Positions 1-6,866 of a DNA stretch of 10,795 nt are shown piece after piece. The position numbers and the translations under genes are program-made. Below the pieces are notes generated by a model, which worked only from the letters and a program-made list of their open reading frames with translations, had not been told where the DNA came from and searched no databases. This DNA is from Collinsella sp. (GTDB taxonomy: Bacteria > Actinomycetota > Coriobacteriia > Coriobacteriales > Coriobacteriaceae). The DNA lies in NCBI GenBank assembly GCA_014871665.1, contig WGSL01000068.1, positions 1 through 10,795 of the forward strand, in the 5' to 3' direction. Numbering within the stretch: the stretch's first letter is position 1; each line of letters begins with the position of its first letter.

Positions 1-286
1 GCTCCTCGACGGCGGCGACGGCGCTCGCAAACTGATCGGGCTTGGAACCAAAGAGCTGCACGCAAATCTGCTGCTCCTCGTCGGCCGGCAACACCAGGCG
101 CCACGTCTTGTTGCTGGCATAGGCAAGGCCTGCAACGCTCACCATCTCGCTATAGGCGAGATTGGCACCGCGGCGGCGGCACATGATGCGATAAGCGGGG
201 TCGGTTACGCCCGCCATGGGAGCCATGAGGAACGGCTGCTCGGCATAGGCGCCCAGCAGCCGCTTGCTGTATTCAGAAAGCGCCAT
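1..286 (-). CDS. dusB: tRNA-dihydrouridine synthase, N-terminal part (runs off the left edge)
   Basis: Flavoenzyme of the Dus family, which reduces uridine to dihydrouridine in tRNA D-loops using FMN and NAD(P)H. Only the first 95 codons are present. The N-terminal half of the family's TIM barrel is recognisable: residues 19-28 read FLMAPMAGVT, the signature FMN-binding first strand, followed by DPAYR; SEMVSV comes at about residue 45 and the strand VQLFGSKPDQF near residue 78. These resemble the DusB/NifR3 group more than DusA or DusC, but the catalytic cysteine region lies outside the window, so the subgroup is tentative. The ATG at 286 lies 4 nt after the lepA stop codon, so the gene is very probably co-transcribed with lepA. 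The ribosome site is weak: an AGG sits only 4 nt before the ATG, and AAGGTGG lies further up inside the lepA end, which suggests translational coupling. Confidence 0.9.
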   Translation of the reverse strand, partial: MALSEYSKRLLGAYAEQPFLMAPMAGVTDPAYRIMCRRRGANLAYSEMVSVAGLAYASNKTWRLVLPADEEQQICVQLFGSKPDQFASAVAAVEE

Positions 287-290
287 AGAC

Positions 291-2102
291 CTACTCGTCC
301 ACCTTGAGGATCGCCATAAAGGCCTCCTGCGGGACCTCGACCGAGCCGATGGCCTTCATGCGCTTCTTGCCCTCTTTCTGCTTCTCGAGCAGCTTGCGCT
401 TACGCGAGATATCGCCGCCATAGCACTTGGCAAGCACGTCCTTGCGACGCGCTTTGACGGTGGAGCGGGCAATGATCTTGTTGCCGATAGCACCCTGGAT
501 GGGAACCTCGAACAGCTGACGCGGGATGATCTCCTTAAGTTTGTCGCACAGACCACGGGCCAGGCCATAGGCCTTGTCCTTATGGACGATAAACGACAGC
601 GCGTCCACCTCGTCGCCCGAAAGCAAGATATCGAGCTTAACGAGCTCGGAAGGACGGTACTCGTTGAACTCGTAGTCGAGCGAGGCATAGCCCTTGGTAC
701 GACTCTTGAGCTGGTCAAAGAAGTCCAAGATGAGCTCGGCGAGCGGCATATCGAAGCGCATCTCGACCGATTTGCTCGTCAGGTGGATCATGTCGGTCGT
801 AACGCCGCGGTGCTCGATGGCGAGCTGCATAACGGCACCCGTGTACTCAGGCGGGCAGATGATCTTTGCCTTGAGGTAGGGTTCCTCGATACGCTCAATG
901 CGCGTGGCCTCGGGAAGGTCCTGCGGGCTGCGGACATCGACCATCTCGCCATCGGTCTTGTACACGTGATAGTCGACCGAAGGGCTCGTGGCAATGAGGT
1001 CCAAGTTGAACTCACGCTCGAGGCGCTCCTTAACGACCTCCATGTGCAGTAGGCCCAAGAAGCCCACGCGGAAGCCAAAGCCGAGTGCCACCGAGGTCTC
1101 GGGCTCCCACACCAATGACGGGTCGTTGACGTGGAGCTTATCGAGTGCGTCACGCAGGTTCTCGTAGTCCTTGTTATCGATCGGGAACAGGCCCGTATAG
1201 ACCATGGGCTTGGCCTCGCGGTAACCCGGAAGCGGCTCGGGGCAGGGGTTCGACGCCCAGGTAAGGGTGTCGCCCACGCGAACGGCCTCGGGGTCCTTCA
1301 GGCCCGTGACCACGTATCCGACCTCGCCGACCGTCAGCGCGTCGACCGGGGTCTCGGCGGGACGCTTGACGCCCACGCCATCGACCAAAAAGTCGCCCTT
1401 TGCCTGCATCATGCGCAGGGTATCGCCCTTTTTGATGGAGCCGTCAAAGACGCGCACCGTGGCGACGACGCCACGATACTCGTCGAAGTACGAATCCAGA
1501 ATGAGTGCCTTGAGCGGCGCGTTCGCATCGCCCTTGGGCGGAGAGATCAAAAAGACAATGGACTCTAGCAGATCGTGGATGCCCTCGCCGGTCTTGCCCG
1601 AGACACACACGGCATCATCGGCAGGAATCGCCAGGTCATCCTCGATCTCGGTCTTAACCTCATCGGGATGGGCCGAGGGCAGGTCGATCTTGTTGATGGC
1701 CGGCACAATGTCCAGATTGGCGTTCATGGCGAGCGTCGCGTTGGAGACGGTCTGCGCCTCGACGCCCTGCGTGGCGTCGACGACGAGCACCGCGCCCTCA
1801 CAGGCTGCCAGCGAGCGCGAGACCTCATAGGTAAAGTCCACGTGGCCCGGCGTATCGATCAGATTGAACTGATACGTCTCGCCATCGTCGGCGTCATAGG
1901 ACACGCGAACGGCATTGGACTTGATCGTGATGCCGCGCTCGCGCTCGATATCCATGGTGTCGAGCAGCTGCGACTCCATGTCGCGTTCGTCGACGGTATG
2001 GGTGAGCTCGAGGATGCGATCGCTGATCGTGGACTTGCCATGGTCGATGTGCGCAACGATTGAGAAGTTGCGGATGTGGGAAATGTCAATTGAAGTATTC
2101 AT
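291..2102 (-). CDS. lepA: Elongation factor 4 (LepA), ribosome-associated GTPase
   Basis: Translational GTPase that binds the ribosome and affects elongation and 30S biogenesis. The 603-aa protein is full length for the family (about 600 aa). The G domain shows G1 AHIDHGKS at residues 17-24, G2 GITI at 57-60, G3 DTPGH at 83-87 and G4 NKID at 137-140. Domain II and the EF-G-like domains follow. The C-terminal LepA-specific domain is present, with GYASLDYEF and a basic tail rich in Lys and Arg before the end. The ATG at 2102 was chosen because translation there gives the standard N-terminus ([20 protein letters not shown]). An in-frame ATG 60 nt upstream (2162) lies inside the rpsT terminator hairpin and would add 20 unrelated residues. 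No convincing Shine-Dalgarno precedes the start. A tRNA-dihydrouridine synthase gene follows after 4 nt. Function is certain; the leaderless start is an inference. Confidence 0.97.
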   Translation of the reverse strand: MNTSIDISHIRNFSIVAHIDHGKSTISDRILELTHTVDERDMESQLLDTMDIERERGITIKSNAVRVSYDADDGETYQFNLIDTPGHVDFTYEVSRSLAACEGAVLVVDATQGVEAQTVSNATLAMNANLDIVPAINKIDLPSAHPDEVKTEIEDDLAIPADDAVCVSGKTGEGIHDLLESIVFLISPPKGDANAPLKALILDSYFDEYRGVVATVRVFDGSIKKGDTLRMMQAKGDFLVDGVGVKRPAETPVDALTVGEVGYVVTGLKDPEAVRVGDTLTWASNPCPEPLPGYREAKPMVYTGLFPIDNKDYENLRDALDKLHVNDPSLVWEPETSVALGFGFRVGFLGLLHMEVVKERLEREFNLDLIATSPSVDYHVYKTDGEMVDVRSPQDLPEATRIERIEEPYLKAKIICPPEYTGAVMQLAIEHRGVTTDMIHLTSKSVEMRFDMPLAELILDFFDQLKSRTKGYASLDYEFNEYRPSELVKLDILLSGDEVDALSFIVHKDKAYGLARGLCDKLKEIIPRQLFEVPIQGAIGNKIIARSTVKARRKDVLAKCYGGDISRKRKLLEKQKEGKKRMKAIGSVEVPQEAFMAILKVDE

Positions 2103-2109
2103 GCGGACT

Positions 2110-2115
2110 ATCTTA
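2110..2115 (-). promoter_or_regulatory. Candidate -10 element for a leaderless lepA transcript
   Basis: On the minus strand TAAGAT lies exactly 7 nt before the lepA ATG, which would place the transcription start at or next to the A of the start codon. There is no recognisable -35: the 17-nt position falls in the terminator hairpin. Support is the spacing, the absence of a Shine-Dalgarno and the terminator only 25 nt upstream of lepA. The alternative is read-through from rpsT. Confidence 0.4.
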
Positions 2116-2127
2116 CCCGAGCGGTAC

Positions 2128-2164
2128 AAAAAATGGAGCCTGTTCCATAAAACAGGCTCCATTT
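2128..2164 (-). terminator. Intrinsic terminator after rpsT
   Basis: A perfect 14-bp inverted repeat: AAATGGAGCCTGTT at 2131-2144 and its exact complement at 2151-2164, with a 6-nt loop. Read on the minus strand the stem is followed directly by a run of six T (ending at 2128), the classic factor-independent terminator. It lies 34 nt after the rpsT stop codon. The A/T ends of the stem could let it act on the opposite strand as well, but no plus-strand gene needs it. Confidence 0.9.
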
Positions 2165-2198
2165 ATGCGCGTAATCTGTGTGGTGTGAAATTTACAAC

Positions 2199-2465
2199 TT
2201 AGGCGTTGATGCTGTTCACGAGCTTGGCAAGACCGGACTTGCGGTTGGAAGCCTGGTTCTTGTGGATAACATGCTTGGCGGCAGCCATGTCGAGACGCTT
2301 GGTGACGGTCTTGAGGGCAGCCTGGGCTTTCTCGGCGTCGCCCTCGGCGACGGCGGACTGGACGTGCTTGGTCAGCGTCTTGAGCTCGGACTTGACAGCC
2401 TTGTTACGCATGCGAGCTGCCTCATTGGTGCGGATACGCTTCTTCTGAGACTTGATGTTTGCCAC
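2199..2465 (-). CDS. rpsT: 30S ribosomal protein S20
   Basis: Primary 16S rRNA-binding protein of the small subunit. The 88-aa product is the usual S20 length, starts with [10 protein letters not shown] after the initiator, is strongly basic and helical, and ends with the typical [20 protein letters not shown]. The start is a GTG at 2465, chosen because S20 proteins begin at this point and because AAAGGA lies 9 nt upstream. An in-frame ATG at 2534 would add 23 residues of unrelated sequence translated from the leader hairpin. The gene has its own candidate promoter and a structured 70-nt leader, and is closed by a strong terminator, so it is probably transcribed mainly as a single gene between holA and lepA. 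In E. coli S20 represses its own translation and starts at a non-ATG codon (UUG). The GTG start here is reminiscent of that, but autoregulation is inference. Confidence 0.97.
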   Translation of the reverse strand: MANIKSQKKRIRTNEAARMRNKAVKSELKTLTKHVQSAVAEGDAEKAQAALKTVTKRLDMAAAKHVIHKNQASNRKSGLAKLVNSINA

Positions 2466-2470
2466 TTCTG

Positions 2471-2535
2471 GAGTTCCTTTCGAGTTCCTTGCAAAAAATG
2501 TATGACACCTCTGAGACACGGTGAGGTCATGCAAG
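2471..2535 (-). promoter_or_regulatory. Structured rpsT leader with duplicated Shine-Dalgarno-like block
   Basis: Minus-strand leader between the candidate promoter and the GTG start. A stem ATGACCTC (2530-2523) pairs with GAGGTGTCAT (2511-2502) with a 2-nt bulge, and a run of six T follows at 2498-2493. An outer pair CTTGC (2535-2531) with GCAAG (2492-2488) can enclose it. The block AAGGAACTC occurs twice, at 2490-2482 and 2479-2471, 11 nt apart; the proximal copy is the likely ribosome site and the distal copy overlaps the outer stem. The hairpin with its T-run could be an attenuator. This is seen by eye only; no folding energies were computed. Confidence 0.45.
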
Positions 2536-2540
2536 CGCCT

Positions 2541-2549
2541 ACTATAGCA
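2541..2549 (-). promoter_or_regulatory. Candidate extended -10 promoter for rpsT
   Basis: Minus-strand TGC-TATAGT is a good extended -10 match (TGn followed by five of six TATAAT positions). It predicts a start near 2534 and a leader of about 70 nt. A perfect TTGACA is at 2584-2579, but its 32-nt distance is too long to be the matching -35, so the promoter would rely on the extended -10. Confidence 0.55.
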
Positions 2550-2595
2550 CGCTCCCCCTCAAAGGGATAGAACGAATTTGTCAAATAGGCAGGTA

Positions 2596-3561
2596 TCAAC
2601 ACGATTTTCTCAAGATGTTCGTAATCCAGAGCAAAAGCGCGGTCTGAGAATCGGCCGAACCCTTGAGCGCGAGCTCTACATCGACCGCCCCCTCGAGCGC
2701 CGCGACGAGCTCTGCCATCGAAAAGCGACGTGCCCAGGTCAAGTGATTCTTGACCTGCCAGGACTGGAGCTTGAGCGTTGCGGCCAGCTCACGACCCTGT
2801 CCGCGCGCATCGAGCGCCTTGGCGACGATAAGCTCGCGGATGCGGCCGCACAGCAACGTGTAAGTCCACACGTAGCTCTTGGCGGGCAATAGATTGAAAA
2901 GCTCGAGCGAGCGTCGCATGTCACGTGCCGAGACCGCATTGAGAAAGTCCCAGGGTTGAACCTCGGCCGTACGTACAATCCAGCGCTCAACGTCGGCAAG
3001 CTCAATCTGGGGCGCCTCGACCATCTGGGCAAGCTTAGCCAAGTCGTTATCGAGCATGCGAGTGTTCTCGCCCGAACGCGAGACGAGCTCCTCGGCGGCC
3101 GCCGTCGAGATCGACTTGCCACGCTGCGTCGCCATCTGCTGCACGCGACGCGGTAGCTCCCAGCGCTTGGTGCCGGAGCAATCGATCACGGCCTTCTTAT
3201 CGATCTTGGCGATCGCCTTATACAGGCGTGTGTTCTTGGCAAGCGAGTCGGCAATGACGAGGCAGACCGTTGTGGGGCTGGGACTCGCCAAATACTCAAC
3301 GAGCGGCTCCGAGACCGCCTTGGCGAGCTTTGAACAGCCGTCAAGGATTACCAGGCGAAACTCACTACCCATCGGAAAGGTGTTAAGCGATCCGATAATG
3401 GACTCGATATCGGGGTCCTTGGTCATGTCGCGCTCGTCGAGGTTGAACTCGACCATACCCGACTTTTCCAGACGCGCTTTCATACGCGAGACGGCGTGAT
3501 CGCGCTTGACTCCGTCGGTACCGACGATCAGATATGCCGGCAGCAGACCGGTTTCGGACAT
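2596..3561 (-). CDS. holA: DNA polymerase III delta subunit (clamp-loader wrench)
   Basis: Delta opens the beta sliding clamp within the clamp-loader complex at the replication fork. The 321-aa protein matches the family in length and pattern. An N-terminal AAA+-like domain without a functional Walker motif begins LLPAYLIVGTDGVKRDHAV. SGTKRWELPRRVQQMATQRGKSIS marks the end of that domain, and the helical region that follows has ENTRMLDNDLAKL at about residues 165-177, a typical delta signature. A C-terminal collar region ends in DSQTALLLWITNILRKSC. The ATG at 3561 was chosen because GGGAGGGGAG lies just upstream with about 8-nt spacing; two further in-frame ATGs at 3603 and 3624 have no ribosome site and precede the conserved N-terminus. 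The gene follows comEC by 78 nt, a common pairing in Gram-positive bacteria. A candidate promoter lies in the gap. Delta is sequence-divergent, but context and motifs agree. Confidence 0.93.
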   Translation of the reverse strand: MSETGLLPAYLIVGTDGVKRDHAVSRMKARLEKSGMVEFNLDERDMTKDPDIESIIGSLNTFPMGSEFRLVILDGCSKLAKAVSEPLVEYLASPSPTTVCLVIADSLAKNTRLYKAIAKIDKKAVIDCSGTKRWELPRRVQQMATQRGKSISTAAAEELVSRSGENTRMLDNDLAKLAQMVEAPQIELADVERWIVRTAEVQPWDFLNAVSARDMRRSLELFNLLPAKSYVWTYTLLCGRIRELIVAKALDARGQGRELAATLKLQSWQVKNHLTWARRFSMAELVAALEGAVDVELALKGSADSQTALLLWITNILRKSC

Positions 3562-3601
3562 TGCGCTCCCCTCCCGCAGGCCTTCGTATTCGCTCCGTGC
3601 C

Positions 3602-3631
3602 ATTCTAGCCCAGGGGCCCACCACACGCCAA
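3602..3631 (-). promoter_or_regulatory. Candidate holA promoter between comEC and holA
   Basis: On the minus strand TTGGCG (3631-3626) and TAGAAT (3607-3602) are separated by 18 nt. TAGAAT matches five of six -10 positions; the -35 matches only TTG. The predicted start is near 3595, giving a leader of about 34 nt that contains the holA ribosome site. It would free an essential replication gene from control by the competence genes upstream. Confidence 0.45.
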
Positions 3632-3639
3632 CGACGTCG

Positions 3640-5943
3640 TCACGGTTGCTGGCATCGCATCGCAAAGCCATTCGCAGTCGGCGTGACGGTAATGTCGCCG
3701 TGTTCGATAGTGCACGCGAAAACGCCGCCCGCTTCCTTAACGGCATCGATGCAGGCATCGGACGGATGGCCGTATCGATTCCCCTCGCCCGCGCTCGCGA
3801 GGGAAAGCTCAGGCTTCAGGACGTCCAGCAACTCACCATCGACTGAAACCTTAGAGCCGTGATGCCCAAGTTTAAGCACATCGATATCCCCCACCTCCTG
3901 CACGAATTCCCGTTCTTGGTCGAGCTCGGCATCACCGGTGAGGAGCATGCGCAGGCCCTTGTCTTCCTGAACATAAGAGAGCAACAGGACAAGCGAGTCC
4001 TCATTTCCCTCGCCATCTACGGACTCGAACGGCCACATCACGCGGGCACAAAATGAGCCGATGTCGACCGTATCCCCACGGCGCACCTGCCGATACTCAA
4101 CGCCAGGTCGATTCAATACCTCGGCAGGAGCATCCTCCAACGCATCCGCCGCCACGGCAATCGTTCCGACCGAAAACTGTTCGAGCACGGCAGGTAGACC
4201 ACCCCAGTGATCCTCATCCCAATGCGTCACAAAGACGGCATCGATATGGTGCACGTTATTGCGAACCAACGCCGCTACCACGCGCTCATCGAGCCCGCAG
4301 TCGACGAGTGCTACCGCGCCGCCCTGGCGGATAAGAATCGCATCAGCCTGGCCCACATCGAGCACCGTCACCGAAGGCGGAGCGAATCGATCCCAGTAGA
4401 CGTACGGAATCGCAGCCAAGAGCACCAGGCATGCAAGCCCCACCGCCATAGGACGTGCACGGGGACGCGGCCACCAGACCAGCAGAACCGCCAGCAAACA
4501 CGGCACTAGGTAAATCCACACGCTATCGGGCGACACACTCACGGATGCACCCGGCACGGCGGCAAACAGCTGCTCGAAGAACAGCGCGCAGCGGGCGGCA
4601 ATCATGGGCACAATGAGCGCCCAAGTCCGCAAAGGTGCCACGAGCGAAAAGGGAACCATCACGATCGACACAGCAAGCAGTACGCTCACCACCGGACCGA
4701 TGACCGCATTTGCCAGCGGAGCAATGAGCGAGAACGTACCGAAGGCAGGAATGGTAATGGGAAGTGTCGCCAGTTGCGAGCACAACGTGACGGAAAGCAT
4801 GCCGGCAACGCCCGATGGCACACCCAGCTCACCCAAAGCGTAGGTCGCATAGGGGCAAAAGTACAGAATGGCTAAAACGCTGGCGCATGAAAGCTGAAAG
4901 CCCATCTCGAACAGCACCGTCGGCCGCAGTAGCACAAAGATGGACATGGTTACGAAGAGTGCCGATGCACCGTGCCGGCGACGCCCCGCGCCGTTTACGA
5001 CAAGCGTCGCGAACACCATGCAGCACGCGCGCACGGCCGAGGGAGACGCGCCCGTAAAGGCAGCGTAGCCCACAAGCGTTACCGCCAATATCGCCCGCTG
5101 AAGACCACGTGAGCACCGAGTCTTTTGCAATACACCCTCGATTACAAACCCCACGATAGCCAAATGGCTGCCCGAGACGGCGATAAGATGCGCCGTTCCC
5201 GTTACCGAAAACCAGTCGCCCGCCGGCTGGGCGCGTAGCTCGGCCGAACGACCGCAGACGACACCGGCTATGAGCGCACGCGCCGGGTCGGTCGCAGGCG
5301 CGATGGACGCTAGCAGCCCATTTCGCAGCCGAAGCAGCGGCCCCGGAGAGCCCTCATCGACCGACACAACTCGAACGGCTTGAACCTTGCGCACCTCGCC
5401 TCGGAGCACGCGCGATCGTCCATATGGATCGTTCTCAAAACGTGAAACGCGACCGATAACACGCACGTGCGCCCCGACCTTGAGCTCGCGGTCAAACGAT
5501 AGGCGAACCGTTGCCAAGTTCTTACCGTCCGCGCGTGCCTCGCAGGTATAGGAATACACGTCGTCGTTTATGGATGGATCACCCTGCACGACAAACTCGA
5601 AGCCGCTTGCCGCTCGACCGTCGAGCGCCTTCGAGGCGCCTAGCGTGCCCACAGCCCACCACGCCGAGACGACCGCTCCCGCCACGAGACCGACGGACGC
5701 GGCATACAGCCACCGCTTCCAAGGGGCAAGCCGCGCACAAGATTGAGCCAGCACAACGAATACCGCCGCCGCAACGGGAATGGCCCATAGCAGCCCGACC
5801 GCCGGCGCCTGCTCCCTCAGCAGCGCATCAGCGGCCACGTTGAGCACCAAGGCGCAGCTCATGCACATGCCGGCACACAGGGCCATCGTCCACGGCATCA
5901 GGGGCCGCGGAGGCATCACATGTTCGCGCTCGGTCGCACTCAT
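3640..5943 (-). CDS. comEC: ComEC/Rec2 family DNA-uptake channel protein with C-terminal metallo-beta-lactamase domain
   Basis: Polytopic inner-membrane protein that carries single-stranded DNA into the cytoplasm during natural transformation. The 767-aa product has all three expected parts: N-terminal membrane segments plus an OB-like soluble domain (about residues 20-200); the central competence domain of many hydrophobic helices (about 205-515), with HLIAVSGSHLAIVGF near 252-266 and FQLSCASVLAILY near 349-361; and a C-terminal metallo-beta-lactamase-like domain (about 522-767). That domain keeps the metal-site motif THWDEDHWGG at 573-582, LLTGDAE near 667-673 and GHHGS at 693-697, so the putative nuclease is not obviously decayed. 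The start at 5943 was chosen because its ATG overlaps the comEA TGA stop (ATGA); an ATG at 5955 is possible. The ribosome site is poor, consistent with coupling to comEA. The motif SGSH replaces the more usual SGLH. Uptake competence of the organism is inferred, not shown. Confidence 0.95.
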   Translation of the reverse strand: MSATEREHVMPPRPLMPWTMALCAGMCMSCALVLNVAADALLREQAPAVGLLWAIPVAAAVFVVLAQSCARLAPWKRWLYAASVGLVAGAVVSAWWAVGTLGASKALDGRAASGFEFVVQGDPSINDDVYSYTCEARADGKNLATVRLSFDRELKVGAHVRVIGRVSRFENDPYGRSRVLRGEVRKVQAVRVVSVDEGSPGPLLRLRNGLLASIAPATDPARALIAGVVCGRSAELRAQPAGDWFSVTGTAHLIAVSGSHLAIVGFVIEGVLQKTRCSRGLQRAILAVTLVGYAAFTGASPSAVRACCMVFATLVVNGAGRRRHGASALFVTMSIFVLLRPTVLFEMGFQLSCASVLAILYFCPYATYALGELGVPSGVAGMLSVTLCSQLATLPITIPAFGTFSLIAPLANAVIGPVVSVLLAVSIVMVPFSLVAPLRTWALIVPMIAARCALFFEQLFAAVPGASVSVSPDSVWIYLVPCLLAVLLVWWPRPRARPMAVGLACLVLLAAIPYVYWDRFAPPSVTVLDVGQADAILIRQGGAVALVDCGLDERVVAALVRNNVHHIDAVFVTHWDEDHWGGLPAVLEQFSVGTIAVAADALEDAPAEVLNRPGVEYRQVRRGDTVDIGSFCARVMWPFESVDGEGNEDSLVLLLSYVQEDKGLRMLLTGDAELDQEREFVQEVGDIDVLKLGHHGSKVSVDGELLDVLKPELSLASAGEGNRYGHPSDACIDAVKEAGGVFACTIEHGDITVTPTANGFAMRCQQP

Positions 5944-6653
5944 ACGCAGATGCAATCTTTGATTTTGGCAAGCTTCTTCTCGCCGATTCCCGACACACGC
6001 ATCAGATCGTCAACCGAGGCAAAAGCACCGTTCTTTGTCCGCTCATCGATAATCGACTGGGCCATGGAGGGACCGATGCCCGAGAGCGTCTGTAGCTCTG
6101 CCGCGCTTGCCGTATTGATATTTACTAGGCCTGTTGCGCCACTCACGCCCGATGATGCGGAAGCCCCACCATCAACACCGGCTTCCGCAATGGACGCCTG
6201 CTGCTCCCCTACCGTTGGAACGTGGATTTTTTGTCCATCAGTGACCTTAGATGCCCGATTGAGCCCCGTAACGTCTGCCTCGGGCGCCAGCCCGCCGGCG
6301 GCATCAATCGCCTGAGCCACCCGCGCGCCGTCCTTGAGACGATATACGCCGGGCGACACAACGGCGCCATCGACATCGACATAGACCTCTGCCGCGGCAG
6401 AAGCCTTAGTCGAAGAACCTTCGGATGTCTTTCCGCTCGAGGCATCACCGGATCCTGGCTCCACCAACGAGCCCGAACCGTCAGTGCGCTCAAACGACAC
6501 GCCACCGGCACCGCCGCCAAGGTTCGCCATCGCCAGTCCACTCGCCATCGCAATGACGACCAGTATCGCCATCACCACTGCCTTATGACCGAACAGCTTG
6601 TCCGCCAAGCGGTCCATCCGTTTGACTCGTTCGTGTTGTTCGCGCTGCGCCAT
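5940..6653 (-). CDS. comEA: ComEA family DNA receptor (membrane anchor, SLBB and helix-hairpin-helix domains)
   Basis: Surface-exposed, membrane-anchored protein that binds incoming double-stranded DNA and hands it to ComEC. In the 237-aa protein a charged N-terminus (1-24) precedes one membrane segment (about 25-45). A Gly/Ser-rich linker follows, then an SLBB domain (about 89-146, EVYVDVDGAVVSPGVYRL onwards), a second low-complexity linker, and two helix-hairpin-helix motifs (about 176-237). The hairpins are visible as LSGIGPSMAQSI and VSGIGEKKLAKI. Start at 6653: GGGAGG lies 7 nt upstream of this ATG, while the in-frame ATG at 6674 has no ribosome site. The stop overlaps the comEC start by 4 nt. 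The last residues are DCICV, with two cysteines close to the C-terminus. The dCMP deaminase gene comEB found between these genes in Bacillus is absent. Confidence 0.95.
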   Translation of the reverse strand: MAQREQHERVKRMDRLADKLFGHKAVVMAILVVIAMASGLAMANLGGGAGGVSFERTDGSGSLVEPGSGDASSGKTSEGSSTKASAAAEVYVDVDGAVVSPGVYRLKDGARVAQAIDAAGGLAPEADVTGLNRASKVTDGQKIHVPTVGEQQASIAEAGVDGGASASSGVSGATGLVNINTASAAELQTLSGIGPSMAQSIIDERTKNGAFASVDDLMRVSGIGEKKLAKIKDCICV

Positions 6654-6708
6654 AGCAAAACCTCCCAACACCATCGTGTCAGGAAAGGAGCCCCGCAACA
6701 GCCACGCC

Positions 6709-6751
6709 CCAAAACCGGTTTTAGCGGTCAAACCAAAAGCCGACCAAAACC
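6709..6751 (-). repeat. CCAAAA repeat cluster and 12-bp palindrome upstream of comEA
   Basis: Three CCAAAA units on the plus strand begin at 6709, 6733 and 6744 (spacings 24 and 11 nt); the first and last extend to CCAAAACC and the middle reads CCAAAAGC. The first is part of a perfect palindrome AAAACCGGTTTT at 6711-6722. The cluster lies 56 to 98 nt before the comEA start, where an operator or promoter would be expected. No regulator is known from the sequence, and I could not assign a confident -35/-10 pair in this interval. The rest of 6654-6866 holds only the comEA ribosome site and the thiI terminator. Confidence 0.4.
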
Positions 6752-6823
6752 TTGCACAAATCTGTCCATTTATTCAGGCACACGTCAGCAAATGAACACT
6801 TAGCCGCAAAATGCCCAGATAGC

Positions 6824-6856
6824 AAAAGACCGACGATGCAGGCGCATCGTCGGTCT
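6824..6856 (-). terminator. Intrinsic terminator after thiI
   Basis: A perfect 13-bp inverted repeat, AGACCGACGATGC at 6827-6839 and its complement at 6844-6856, with a 4-nt loop. On the minus strand it is followed by TTTTGCTAT. It starts 10 nt after the thiI stop and closes the mihF-gmk-rpoZ-thiI unit, separating it from comEA. Confidence 0.88.
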
Positions 6857-6866
6857 ATGCACAAAA

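Noticed and set aside
264..1052. 262-codon open frame on the plus strand opposite lepA, with further plus-strand frames at 1131-1568 and 1575-2063
   Set aside because: Antisense shadows of lepA's codon bias in GC-rich DNA. lepA is unmistakable on the other strand, and these frames have no domain or ribosome site.
2103..2162. 20-residue N-terminal extension of LepA starting at the ATG at 2162
   Set aside because: It is translated from the rpsT terminator hairpin and precedes the standard LepA N-terminus.
2466..2534. 23-residue N-terminal extension of S20 starting at the ATG at 2534
   Set aside because: It is translated from the leader hairpin. S20 proteins begin at the GTG at 2465, which has a ribosome site.
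2579..2584. Perfect minus-strand TTGACA as a -35 for rpsT
   Set aside because: The spacing to TATAGT is 32 nt and no -10-like hexamer sits 16 to 18 nt downstream.
6222..6803. 193-codon plus-strand frame across comEA and its upstream region
   Set aside because: Composition is arbitrary and rich in Arg, His and Pro; comEA on the other strand is well supported; no ribosome site is seen.
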